Notes under the pieces: model-generated
What the model was told of the DNA's origin: nothing
The model's database searches: none
What the model saw: only the letters and a program-made list of their open reading frames with translations
NCBI RefSeq assembly: GCF_000799165.1
Contig: NZ_JUGF01000002.1
Location: 930,001 to 994,000, forward strand
DNA length: 64,000 nt
Origin: Methylotenera versatilis 7
GTDB taxonomy: Bacteria; Pseudomonadota; Gammaproteobacteria; Burkholderiales; Methylophilaceae
Reading direction: 5' to 3'
Position numbers and translations under genes: made by a program
Shown: positions 18,427-27,556 of the stretch, one piece after another
Layout of the letters: every line of letters begins with the position of its first letter
Position numbering within the stretch: the stretch's first letter is position 1

Positions 18427-19546
18427 TGTTACAGCGATTGTTAAAAACCAAAGCACTAAAAGACTAGCGCTGGCGATTGTTGTTTCTGCGGCTTTACATG
18501 CGTATTTGGTAGGTGGTTTTAATATGCATATGCCCAGTCTGAAAAAAGAAATGCATGTCATTGAGGCAAGGTTACAGATGCCAAAAGTGGTTATTCAACA
18601 AGCGGCAGCTGAAGAAGCTGTAGTAAATGCACAACCGAAGCCTGTTACCTCTTTGCCGAAAAAGCAAGTACCAAAACTGGCACCAGAAGCAATTGAAGAA
18701 CCAGTATCTGATATAAAGCCGCAACAGATGGATATATCACCTGAGGTTTTAAGCGCAGCAACGCTAGAGCAGGCGATAAAGCCATCGCCAATTGAAGAGG
18801 CGCCGCAGGCTGAAAATAGTCAATCAGTACAAACGGAACAGCAAGCTGAATCGCAACTAGTTGATGCGGGTTTTGTGATAAACGAAAACGCGTATCAATA
18901 TGTGGAAACAGATTTTGATGTAAGAACTGAAATAGATGGCGCAACAGAAGGTTCGGCCAAGATTACTTATAATCTGACCGATAACCAGCAATACACGCTT
19001 AAAAGCGTGATTAAGCCGCGGGGATTGGCGGCACTGATCATTTCTAATCTGTTGCAAACCAGCGATGGCACACTTACTAAGAATGGTTTGCAGCCCAACG
19101 TTTATTTGTACCAATATGGTGCTAAAACGGATAAAACTTATTCAGCAAAGTTTGATTGGGCTAGTAAAATGGTGAGCTTAATCACAGCTAAAGGTACAAA
19201 AACCGCAGAAATTGCGGATGGAACGCAAGATTTGCTCAGTTTTATGTATCAATTTATGTACGTGGCACCGTTAGAACGTATGCAAATTAGCATTGCCACT
19301 GGCAAAAAACTTGCCAACTATGACTATAGTTTTGATGGAGAAGAGACTATTAATATTCCGATGGGCGAAATTAAAACGCTGCATATTTTTCATTCGGGTG
19401 ACGAAAGCGATGAAAAAACTGAGCTTTGGCTGGCGCTTGATTACCAATATGTGCCAGTTAAAATTCGCAAAACTGAAAAAAATGGCAAGATCTATGAACT
19501 GGTCGCCACGCGTGTTAATACTGCGCGTCCAGTTGTACTAAACTAG
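18416..19546 (+). CDS. DUF3108 protein with a TonB-like N-terminus
   Basis: 376 residues: a short cytoplasmic start, one membrane helix (about 18-34), a Pro/Glu/Gln-rich linker (about 50-155), then a DUF3108 domain (about 160-370) related to that of the gene before it. The anchor-linker-domain plan resembles TonB, but the C-terminal domain is not TonB's. It may span the periplasm and hold the DUF3108 domain near the outer membrane; that is inference. It overlaps the preceding gene by 11 bases. Confidence 0.82.
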   Translation: MWNNVTAIVKNQSTKRLALAIVVSAALHAYLVGGFNMHMPSLKKEMHVIEARLQMPKVVIQQAAAEEAVVNAQPKPVTSLPKKQVPKLAPEAIEEPVSDIKPQQMDISPEVLSAATLEQAIKPSPIEEAPQAENSQSVQTEQQAESQLVDAGFVINENAYQYVETDFDVRTEIDGATEGSAKITYNLTDNQQYTLKSVIKPRGLAALIISNLLQTSDGTLTKNGLQPNVYLYQYGAKTDKTYSAKFDWASKMVSLITAKGTKTAEIADGTQDLLSFMYQFMYVAPLERMQISIATGKKLANYDYSFDGEETINIPMGEIKTLHIFHSGDESDEKTELWLALDYQYVPVKIRKTEKNGKIYELVATRVNTARPVVLN

Positions 19547-19609
19547 CAGTTCGCATTTGTAATATAGCCGTATCAACCTTAACCAATATTTGTTTAATAA
19601 AGCTAAACC

Positions 19610-21112
19610 ATGACTCCAAATTTACTGCGCCAAGCAGCCATGTTACTCACTAATTTGCTGGATTTTAATAGTCCGGCCGATGCTAAATTGGGTGACTTCT
19701 TTCGCAATAATCGCGATCTGGGTACTAAAGATCGCGCTTTTGTGGCGGAAAGTGTTTACGGCGTTTTGCGCCGTTTGCGTTATTTAAGTGCTGTGACGGC
19801 AAATGATGAAAATGATCCGGATGATGGACGTAAGCTTATATTGGCGTGGTTATTGCGCGTGCAAGGTAAAAGTATCCGTGAGCTGGAACTTATTTTAAAT
19901 GAGCAGCAAACCGAGTGGGCGCATGCGATTAAAGCCAAAGCTACTCAGGATTTTCCTTTAGCTGTGCAAGCGGATGTGCGTGACTGGTTGTGGAATAAGC
20001 TGGTGGCGCAATATGGTGAGGCAGAAGCGTTAACTATTTGCCGCAGTATGTTTGAGCAAGCTGCATTAGATCTGCGAGTGAATACTATTAAAGGTAATCG
20101 TGAAGAGGTGTTGGCGCGCATGCTGGCTGAGAACACCGTTAAAGATAACGTCATTGAAGTAACGCCATATTCGCCGATAGGCATTCGTATGGGTGCGCGC
20201 TTAAATATTAGCCGACATGTGTTATTTGAGGCAGGCAAAATTGAAGTGCAGGACGAAGGCAGCCAATTGTTAGCTTATTTAGTCGCGCCGAAACGCGGCC
20301 AAATGGTAGCGGATTTTTGTGCTGGCGCTGGCGGAAAAACGCTGGCGATTGGCGCGTTAATGAAAAATACGGGACGATTATACGCCTTTGATATTTCTGA
20401 AAAACGCTTGAATAATTTGGGTAAACGACTAAAACGTTCAGGTTTATCTAATTTACATGCACAAGTTATTAGCTCTGAAACCGACCCTAAATTAAAACGT
20501 CTGAATGGTAAATTTGACCGTGTGTTAGTGGATGCACCATGCAGCGGCTTTGGGACCTTGCGCCGTAATCCCGATTTGAAATGGCGTTTTGAAGAGGCAG
20601 ACATTGCTGAACTGAATATCAAACAGACTAACATTCTGGCGCGCGCGGCCAAGCTGGCAAAAGTGGGCGGGCGCTTGATTTATGCCACATGTAGCTTATT
20701 AAAAGATGAAAATGAAGCGATCGCAGAGGCGTTTTTAGCAGCGAATCCTGATTTTAAATTAATCCCTGCTAATGAAGTGTTAAGTCATCAGCAAATTAAA
20801 CTGGATACAGGACATTATTTAAAACTATTGCCGCATTTACATGGCACGGATGGTTTTTTTGCAGCGGTATTTGAGAAAATTAATCCAGTAGACGGTTCTG
20901 CAAAAATCACCAAAGAAATCGTGCAAGAAGCGGCTGAATTGATTGAAAGTATCAAAGCCTCTGTTTCGGATGAGGTGGAAGCAGAGATTGGGACTGAGGC
21001 AGGAATTAAACCAGAAGCTAAGAAAAAAGTAGCCGCTAAAAAAGCACCATCCAAAAGCACAAAAACTGCTGAACCCAAAACGAGCAAAGCCAAAAAAACA
21101 GACAAAGCCTAA
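19610..21112 (+). CDS. RsmB/NOP family rRNA m5C methyltransferase with Lys-rich tail
   Basis: 500 residues. An N-terminal helical, NusB-like RNA-binding region (about 1-130) is followed by the methyltransferase fold. The SAM site shows D-F-C-A-G-A-G-G-K-T, the two catalytic cysteines are in D-A-P-C-S-G (307-312) and A-T-C-S (359-362). This fits the m5C enzymes of the RsmB/RsmF type acting on 16S rRNA; which base is modified is not certain. The last 75 or so residues are rich in Ala, Lys and Ser, unlike E. coli RsmB, and probably form a disordered basic tail that binds RNA. Confidence 0.88.
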   Translation: MTPNLLRQAAMLLTNLLDFNSPADAKLGDFFRNNRDLGTKDRAFVAESVYGVLRRLRYLSAVTANDENDPDDGRKLILAWLLRVQGKSIRELELILNEQQTEWAHAIKAKATQDFPLAVQADVRDWLWNKLVAQYGEAEALTICRSMFEQAALDLRVNTIKGNREEVLARMLAENTVKDNVIEVTPYSPIGIRMGARLNISRHVLFEAGKIEVQDEGSQLLAYLVAPKRGQMVADFCAGAGGKTLAIGALMKNTGRLYAFDISEKRLNNLGKRLKRSGLSNLHAQVISSETDPKLKRLNGKFDRVLVDAPCSGFGTLRRNPDLKWRFEEADIAELNIKQTNILARAAKLAKVGGRLIYATCSLLKDENEAIAEAFLAANPDFKLIPANEVLSHQQIKLDTGHYLKLLPHLHGTDGFFAAVFEKINPVDGSAKITKEIVQEAAELIESIKASVSDEVEAEIGTEAGIKPEAKKKVAAKKAPSKSTKTAEPKTSKAKKTDKA

Positions 21113-21148
21113 AGAACGAATCTAAACTTAATACAAAAACGCATCCAC

Positions 21149-22384
21149 ATGAAAATGCCTAGCCTAAATACGCAGATACTGCTCGGTGCGATTGTGGGTG
21201 TTTTGGTCGGCTTATACTTTCATCAGCTCGGTGCTCATCATCATATAACGCAAAACGGGCTTTATGCGTCTGGCTTAATCGGTACTTTGTTTATCGATTT
21301 GCTTAAGATGATTTTGATACCGCTGGTGTTTTGTAGTATTACGGTTGGCATTGCCAACTTGCGCCAGCACCAGAAAATACACCGTGTTTGGATAACAACG
21401 TTGGTATTTTTCGCCTTCACGACGACCATTGCGATTATATTAGGGTTGGCGGCCACCAACTATTTCAAGCCGGGCAGTGGCATGCAAATCGCGATGTTTG
21501 CTGATGCGATGCAAAACTTTAAAGCACAGCAACTGCCGTTACCTGAGTTTTTTGCGCAGTTTTTACACGGTTTATTTATGAATCCTTTTACCGCACTGGC
21601 AACGGGGAATGTGCTGGCTGTGGTGATGTTTGCATTGATTTTAGGCATCGCTTTAGTGGTAGGCGGCGAGCGTTACAAAAATATTCTAGTGTTATTGCAA
21701 GAAGGCTTAGAACTCACCATGCGTATGGTTGGTTGGGTAATGGTGCTGGCGCCTTTCGGTATCGCGGCCTTATTAATCAAGCTGGTCGCCACGCAAGATG
21801 CAGCCATGTTAAGCACAATGGCAAAATTTATGACCATGGTGATTGGTATAACCTTGTTGCATGGCGTTGTTATTTTGCCACTGCTTTTATACTTAATTAC
21901 CGGCAAAACGCCATTGTGGTTTTGGCGCGGGGCGCGTGAATCATTGATTACAGCATTCGCGACTAGTTCAAGTTCTGCCACCTTGCCAGTCACGATGCGC
22001 TGCACTACGGAACATTTGAAAGTAAAGCCGGAAATCGCAGGCTTTGTCGTGCCCTTGGGCGCTACGGTAAATATGGATGGAACCGCTCTTTATGAGGCTG
22101 CTGCTGCTTTATTCATTGCTAATTTAGTTGGCGTAGACCTTAATTTAACTCAACAAATCATCATATTTTTTACGGCGATGATTGCCGCCATTGGCGCGCC
22201 AGGTATACCGAGCGCAGGTATGGTCACTATGATAATGGTGTTGCAAAGCGTCGGTTTGCCAGTAGAAGCGATTGCGATTTTATTGCCGATAGATAGATTG
22301 CTGGACACCATACGCACCGTTGTGAATGTGCAAGGCGATATGATTGGCAGCCTTGTCGTACAAAAACTGACCGATAAAACCTGA
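21149..22384 (+). CDS. Dicarboxylate/amino acid:cation symporter
   Basis: 411 residues with about eight membrane helices and two re-entrant loops, the DAACS (GltP/DctA) fold. The serine-rich hairpin A-T-S-S-S-S-A-T-L-P and the P-L-G-A-T-V-N-M-D-G-T-A-L-Y block in helix 7 are present, as is I-G-A-P-G-I-P-S-A-G in the second hairpin. Members take up glutamate, aspartate or C4-dicarboxylates with Na+ or H+. The exact substrate cannot be set from sequence alone. Inner membrane. Confidence 0.93.
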   Translation: MKMPSLNTQILLGAIVGVLVGLYFHQLGAHHHITQNGLYASGLIGTLFIDLLKMILIPLVFCSITVGIANLRQHQKIHRVWITTLVFFAFTTTIAIILGLAATNYFKPGSGMQIAMFADAMQNFKAQQLPLPEFFAQFLHGLFMNPFTALATGNVLAVVMFALILGIALVVGGERYKNILVLLQEGLELTMRMVGWVMVLAPFGIAALLIKLVATQDAAMLSTMAKFMTMVIGITLLHGVVILPLLLYLITGKTPLWFWRGARESLITAFATSSSSATLPVTMRCTTEHLKVKPEIAGFVVPLGATVNMDGTALYEAAAALFIANLVGVDLNLTQQIIIFFTAMIAAIGAPGIPSAGMVTMIMVLQSVGLPVEAIAILLPIDRLLDTIRTVVNVQGDMIGSLVVQKLTDKT

Positions 22385-22474
22385 AACACGTCCCACACGC
22401 GAAAATAGTTGCGCCTTCACGAATTTCCATTCACGCTTTACCAAACATTGAACACTCTTGAGATGAATCATTAA

Positions 22475-23008
22475 ATGCTACATTTTCACAAAGCCGAACT
22501 AGTCGATGCACAAGAAATCGCCGCACTGATTAACTCCGCCTATCGCGGTGAAAGCAGTCGCGCAGGCTGGACAACCGAAGCAGACTTGCTTGATGGCTTG
22601 CGCACCACCACGCCAGAAATTGCCAGCGTCATCAAACGTGATGATGCGTTTATATTAATTGGCGTATTAAATGACCAAATCGTCGCCACAGTTTGCTGTG
22701 AACTGCAAATGATTGCCGGCAAAAGTACCGCACATTTCGGCATGATAGCCGTTAAGCCAACTCTGCAAAATCGTGGCTATGGCACAGAAATTATTCAAGC
22801 GGCAGAAGCCATGACACTTAGACAATGGCGCGTAGCAGGCTTTCATATGACGGTTATTTCTATCCGTAACGAGCTTGTCGCATTTTATGAAAGATTAGGA
22901 TTTTTGCGCACCGGCGAGTTTAAAGACTTCCCCACTGAACCAGCACTTTGGCAACCCAAAGTTGAGGGTTTGAATTTGGAGTATTTAGCGAAGGTGATTA
23001 AACAATAA
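22475..23008 (+). CDS. GNAT-family N-acetyltransferase
   Basis: 177 residues with one GNAT domain. Seen are the acetyl-CoA-binding block around L-Q-N-R-G-Y-G-T-E-I-I-Q (Q/R-x-x-G-x-G/A type) and a C-terminal F-Y-E-R-L-G-F segment. The substrate is unknown. The 90 bases before it hold no obvious promoter. The stop region overlaps a short minus-strand reading frame noted separately. Confidence 0.88.
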   Translation: MLHFHKAELVDAQEIAALINSAYRGESSRAGWTTEADLLDGLRTTTPEIASVIKRDDAFILIGVLNDQIVATVCCELQMIAGKSTAHFGMIAVKPTLQNRGYGTEIIQAAEAMTLRQWRVAGFHMTVISIRNELVAFYERLGFLRTGEFKDFPTEPALWQPKVEGLNLEYLAKVIKQ

Positions 23009-23108
23009 GTCTTACCGCTTTAAACTGTGTGGGATATGGCTCTACCGCATGTTCTATGCCCACATAATAAATATCAGACTTCATTAGCAAATCTAAATTG
23101 CCCACCAT
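22998..23108 (-). CDS. Possible small ORF or gene fragment, 36 residues
   Basis: The minus strand is open from an ATG at 23108 to a TAA at 22998, overlapping the end of the GNAT gene by 11 bases. The product has a mixed, protein-like composition (for example Y-Y-V-G-I-E-H-A-V-E-P-Y-P-T-Q-F). No Shine-Dalgarno sequence is seen, and a stop lies just upstream of the start. It may be the tail of a lost gene, a real small protein, or chance. I do not recognise a family. Confidence 0.2.
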   Translation of the reverse strand: MVGNLDLLMKSDIYYVGIEHAVEPYPTQFKAVRLIV

Positions 23109-23161
23109 CAATAATTAATGGCTATTGTAATATCACTATTTAATTCATTCAGTAATATTTT

Positions 23162-24376
23162 ATGACCCCACAACGTAAATTTTGGACGCTAGTAGCTTCA
23201 GCCGCGGCAATTCTGGCTGTCACCATGGGCATACGGCAATCCATGGGTTTATTCTTATCGCCATTAAATACATCCACTGGACTCGGTATCGTAACAATCA
23301 GCTTTGCAATGGCCGTTGCCCAATTTACATGGGGAGCGGTACAACCTCTCTTCGGCATGCTGGCAGATAGAGTTGGCTCTTTTATGGTAATCGTGCTTGG
23401 TACTTTAATGTTGGCAATAGGTTTGGCTATTACACCATTCATGAGTTCGGGTTTTGGCTTGATGTTTGCGGTTGGCATTTTGACGGCAGTAGGGGCTGGT
23501 GCGGGAAGTTTTTCAATCTTGATTGGTGCTGCAGCTCAGAGATTACCAGCAGATCGTCGCTCCACAGCTGCTGGTTTTATCAATGCCGGCGGATCACTTG
23601 GACAATTTATATTTGCGCCAATTACGCAGGCGCTAATCAGCTCATTTAACTGGGTCGTTGCTATATTTGCATTAGCTGCCACATCGCTAACTACCATTCT
23701 GTTGGCACTGCCGTTACGTGAGAAAACAGGTGTTGCCGAAAAACGTGCAGCAACACAGGCCGATGGAATCACATTAGGTGAGCAGCTACGTATCTCCTTT
23801 AAAGACCGAAGTTATCTCTGCTTAAACGTAGGGTTTTTTGCCTGCGGATTCCACATTGCTTTTTTAGTTACACATCTTCCAGGAGAAGTAAATCTGTGTG
23901 GTTTATCTGCATCAGTGGGCGCAACATCACTGGCCATTATTGGGCTTGCTAATGTGTTCGGTAGCATTGTAGCCGGCTGGCTTGGACAAACCAAACGCAT
24001 GAAAATGATTCTGTTCTGGATGTATGCCTCACGCGCACTGGCCGTTGCCATATATCTGATTGCGCCTAAAACAGAAGTCACTTTCTATATTTTTGCAGCC
24101 GTCTTAGGGTTCACTTGGCTATCCACGGTACCGCCGACAGCTGGGCTAATCGGTAAATTATTTGGCCCACGTTATTTAGCCACACTGTTTGGCTTTGCCT
24201 TACTTAGCCACCAGATTGGCGGTTTTTTTGGTGCATGGTTAGGTGGAATTGCTTTTGTGAAAACTGGTAGCTATGAATGGATGTGGTACGCAGATATTGT
24301 TCTTGCCAGTATAGCTGCACTAGTGAATCTGCCAATTCGTGAGACGCATCCAAAATTGTCGGTGACGATAAACTAA
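23162..24376 (+). CDS. MFS transporter
   Basis: 404 residues with twelve predicted membrane helices, two bundles of six split near residue 200 by a charged loop (R-E-K-T-G-V-A-E-K-R). Conserved loop G-M-L-A-D-R-V-G-S follows helix 2, fitting the major facilitator motif A (G-x-x-x-D-R-x-G). It resembles the oxalate/formate-antiporter-like group of carriers. The substrate is unknown. Inner membrane. It converges with the RND pump gene; no terminator is clear in the short gap between. Confidence 0.88.
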   Translation: MTPQRKFWTLVASAAAILAVTMGIRQSMGLFLSPLNTSTGLGIVTISFAMAVAQFTWGAVQPLFGMLADRVGSFMVIVLGTLMLAIGLAITPFMSSGFGLMFAVGILTAVGAGAGSFSILIGAAAQRLPADRRSTAAGFINAGGSLGQFIFAPITQALISSFNWVVAIFALAATSLTTILLALPLREKTGVAEKRAATQADGITLGEQLRISFKDRSYLCLNVGFFACGFHIAFLVTHLPGEVNLCGLSASVGATSLAIIGLANVFGSIVAGWLGQTKRMKMILFWMYASRALAVAIYLIAPKTEVTFYIFAAVLGFTWLSTVPPTAGLIGKLFGPRYLATLFGFALLSHQIGGFFGAWLGGIAFVKTGSYEWMWYADIVLASIAALVNLPIRETHPKLSVTIN

Positions 24377-24429
24377 AGATAGGAGTGTTTATTGAATCAC
24401 GGCATTTCAGTGAGTTGAGCTCAAAATGA

Positions 24430-27400
24430 TTAAGCCGATTTGCTAAACCTATCCAATCCACTCATCACCAACGAATAAGCCGCCGGCACTACAACCAAAG
24501 TCAGCAAGGTGGATGAAATCATACCGCCGATAATCGCAATTGCCAGCGGTTTGTTTGTTTCACTACCTGCGCCAAGTCCAAGTGCGGCGGGGAGTAGGGC
24601 TAAAATAATGGTTAATGAAGTCATCACCACAGGGCGCAATCTAATTGGGCAGGCTTCGCTAAGTGCATTATTAATGCTGGCGCCTTTCTCACGTAGCTGA
24701 TTGGTTAAATCAACCAGTAAAATGGAGTTTTTAGCGACTAAGCCGATTAGTAATATCAAGCCAATCATTGAGTACATATTGAGCGTATCACCGGAAATGA
24801 GCAGCGCGATTAAACCGCCAATAATCGCCAATGGTTGTGCCAGCATAATGATGAATGGTTGAATGAATGAATTGAATTGGCTGGCTAAAACCATATACAG
24901 CAAGATAAACGCTAGCAAAAATACAAAGCTCACGTTTTTAATGGTTTTGCTAAACTCTTCCGCTTGGCCTGTTAACTTAATACTGTAGTTAGGAGGCACT
25001 ATTTTTGCTGCTGTTTCGTTAACAATATTCACAGCATCGCCCAATGGCACATTGGGGTTGGCGTAAAAGTTGGCAGCGTAGCGTAAATCGTAACGGCCAA
25101 TAACCGCCGCGCCTAGTTCTTGTTTAAAGCTGGCGATTGCGTCCAGTCGTACCAGTTCGCCGCTTGTGCTTCTTAAGTAGATTTTGCTTAAATCTGCGAC
25201 ACTTTTTAAATCACCTTCCGTTGTTTTCAGGCGAATATCGTAACGCTGACCATCGCCAACATCGTCATTAAACTTAGCGACGTCAATGCCACCCGCATAC
25301 AGGCTGACAGCGGTGGCAATGTCATTTGCGCTTAAGCCAAATGTAGCGGCACGCACGCGATCAATTGTCATATCCAATTGTGGTAAATCTAATTGCACGT
25401 CTAAATCCACTTTGCCAATTTTCGGATTATCCCCAAGGGTTTTCTGCATTAACTTGGAAATGCGCCCGATTTCTTGCAGGTTATCGCCTGTTAAGTTGAA
25501 TTGTAATTTCTCTGAACGTTGGCCACGCGCAATGGAAGTGGCAGATGGCAGGGCGCGAACACCGGGAATGGATTCAAATTCTTGTTTCAGTTCTTTGATT
25601 AAAGTTTGCTGACTTTTTTTACGTTCGGTTTTAGGTTTTAAACGTACGCTGATATTGCCTTGATTGACTTGCCCGCGCGAGCCGGTGCCAATACTAGCGA
25701 AGTAACTGGCAACTTCGTCTTTATGACTAGCAACCGCGGTCTCGACTAATTTCATGCGTGAATCGGTATAGGCCAAACTAGAACCCAGCGGTGTTTTGAC
25801 GATGATGTTAAAACTACCTTCGTCGGATTCTGGAATGAAGTCTTTATCGACATATTTAAGCGTTAAGAAACCACTGATTGCCACGAAAATAACGGTAAAT
25901 AAAAGCACTAACGCACGGTGATGCAATGCCAGACTCAGTAGTTTCTTGTACTGATTGTCAAAAGCAGTTAATACGTTGCCAATGGCGGTGTAGAGCTTAT
26001 TTTCTTTGCTATTCACTTCTAAGTAGCGGGAACACAACATGGGCGTGAGGGTTAGCGATACAAATAGTGACGCTAACACGCCAAAGGTGACTACCACGCC
26101 AAATGATTTAAACAGTTTGCCCACAATGCCATCCATAAAAATGACTGGGGCAAAAATACATACCAGCGATAATGAAGCGGCAATGACGGCAAAAGTCACT
26201 TCATTTGAGCCATTTAACGCAGCCGTCATTGGGTTGGGATCCAGATGCTCACGATGTCGGTGGATATTTTCTAACACCACAATGGCATCATCTACCACCA
26301 CGCCTATCAGCAAAAGCAAGGCTAATAATGTCATGGAGTTAAAGGTGAAGCCGGCAAAATACATCACGGCAATAGCAGCTAAGAGTGATACGGGGATAGC
26401 GGTTGCAATAATGATGGTAGAGCGAATGGAGCGCAAAAAGATAAAAACGATAAATGCGGCAAGTAACGTGCCTTCAAATAAATGCTCTTTAAGCGATGCG
26501 ACGAGCTGGTTAATAAAAATAGAATCATTGGTGGATATTTCTAAATTCATACCTGCGGGTAGGTTGGGCTGAATGTCTTCATTTAAGCGCCGTTCCACCT
26601 CGTTGATAATGGCAACCGTATTTGCATTGGCGACTTTTACGATGCCTAAGCCTACAGCGGTTTTGCCGTTGTATCGCGCAACTTGCCGATTATCCGTGAT
26701 GCTGTCTTCAATATTTGCGATATCCTTCAGGCGTATGGGTGCGCCCGCTCTTGCCACAATAACCAACTCATTCAAATCTTTAATATTATGAAACTCAAGG
26801 TCTAGTTTTAATAATTGCTCAGCTTGATCGCTGACTAAAAAACCGCCTGGTAACTGTATATGTTCTCTTGAAAAAGCAGAGATTAAATCGTTAGCAGTGA
26901 GTTTATGCGCTGCCATGCGTTCGGGCGAAATGTTGACGCGAATCACGCGATCCCGACGGCCACCAATTAATACTTCGCCAACGCCGTCAATCGTTTCAAA
27001 CCTTTTTTTGAGAATATTGTTGGCATATAGATTGAGCTGTTGAATAGTGCGGTCACCACTAAGTGCCAGCCAGATAACGGCCGCAGCGTTGGTATCCACC
27101 TTTTGTACAATCGGCGGGTCTGTATCATCCGGTAAACGGCGTAATACTTGGCTGACCTTGGCTTGTATTTCGTTATATGCAACATCAATATTCTTATCTA
27201 GTGAGAATGTAATGCTGATGCTGGAAACACCTGGCGATGAGGCAGATTGAATATGTTCAATGCCCGGCGTGGTGTTAATGGATGATTCAATCACGCTGGT
27301 AATGCTGGCATCGATGACATCAGGATTAGCGCCGCGTAGTGTTGTGGTGACTAATATCACAGGAAAATCAATCGCAGGGATACGGTCAACCCCAATGCGT

Positions 27401-27489
27401 TGGTAAGAAATAATGCCGAGCAGGACGATGATGCCCGAAAGCATCCAGGCGAGTACGTGACGTTTAATGGAGAGTTCTGGCAAGGTCAT
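24430..27489 (-). CDS. RND efflux pump, inner-membrane permease
   Basis: 1019 residues, full length for the HAE-1 family. Twelve membrane helices: one at the N-terminus, then two groups of helices separated by two large periplasmic loops. The proton-relay motif G-V-V-V-D-D-A-I-V-V-L-E-N-I sits in helix 4, with the paired aspartates intact. It pumps substrates out using the proton gradient, as a trimer with the adaptor encoded 67 bases upstream. No TolC-type outer-membrane gene is in this cluster, so one encoded elsewhere must serve. Confidence 0.95.
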   Translation of the reverse strand: MTLPELSIKRHVLAWMLSGIIVLLGIISYQRIGVDRIPAIDFPVILVTTTLRGANPDVIDASITSVIESSINTTPGIEHIQSASSPGVSSISITFSLDKNIDVAYNEIQAKVSQVLRRLPDDTDPPIVQKVDTNAAAVIWLALSGDRTIQQLNLYANNILKKRFETIDGVGEVLIGGRRDRVIRVNISPERMAAHKLTANDLISAFSREHIQLPGGFLVSDQAEQLLKLDLEFHNIKDLNELVIVARAGAPIRLKDIANIEDSITDNRQVARYNGKTAVGLGIVKVANANTVAIINEVERRLNEDIQPNLPAGMNLEISTNDSIFINQLVASLKEHLFEGTLLAAFIVFIFLRSIRSTIIIATAIPVSLLAAIAVMYFAGFTFNSMTLLALLLLIGVVVDDAIVVLENIHRHREHLDPNPMTAALNGSNEVTFAVIAASLSLVCIFAPVIFMDGIVGKLFKSFGVVVTFGVLASLFVSLTLTPMLCSRYLEVNSKENKLYTAIGNVLTAFDNQYKKLLSLALHHRALVLLFTVIFVAISGFLTLKYVDKDFIPESDEGSFNIIVKTPLGSSLAYTDSRMKLVETAVASHKDEVASYFASIGTGSRGQVNQGNISVRLKPKTERKKSQQTLIKELKQEFESIPGVRALPSATSIARGQRSEKLQFNLTGDNLQEIGRISKLMQKTLGDNPKIGKVDLDVQLDLPQLDMTIDRVRAATFGLSANDIATAVSLYAGGIDVAKFNDDVGDGQRYDIRLKTTEGDLKSVADLSKIYLRSTSGELVRLDAIASFKQELGAAVIGRYDLRYAANFYANPNVPLGDAVNIVNETAAKIVPPNYSIKLTGQAEEFSKTIKNVSFVFLLAFILLYMVLASQFNSFIQPFIIMLAQPLAIIGGLIALLISGDTLNMYSMIGLILLIGLVAKNSILLVDLTNQLREKGASINNALSEACPIRLRPVVMTSLTIILALLPAALGLGAGSETNKPLAIAIIGGMISSTLLTLVVVPAAYSLVMSGLDRFSKSA

Positions 27490-27556
27490 GACTGGTTTTT
27501 TCTAGGGTTTAATTTACTAGGCTTTTAATTGAGCTTTGAATTGGAATATGTAGTGC

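Noticed and set aside
26039-26572. Plus-strand frame of 177 codons inside the RND pump gene
   Set aside because: The minus-strand RND product is full length with intact motifs; the antisense frame is Thr/Ser/Ile-rich with no recognisable domain.
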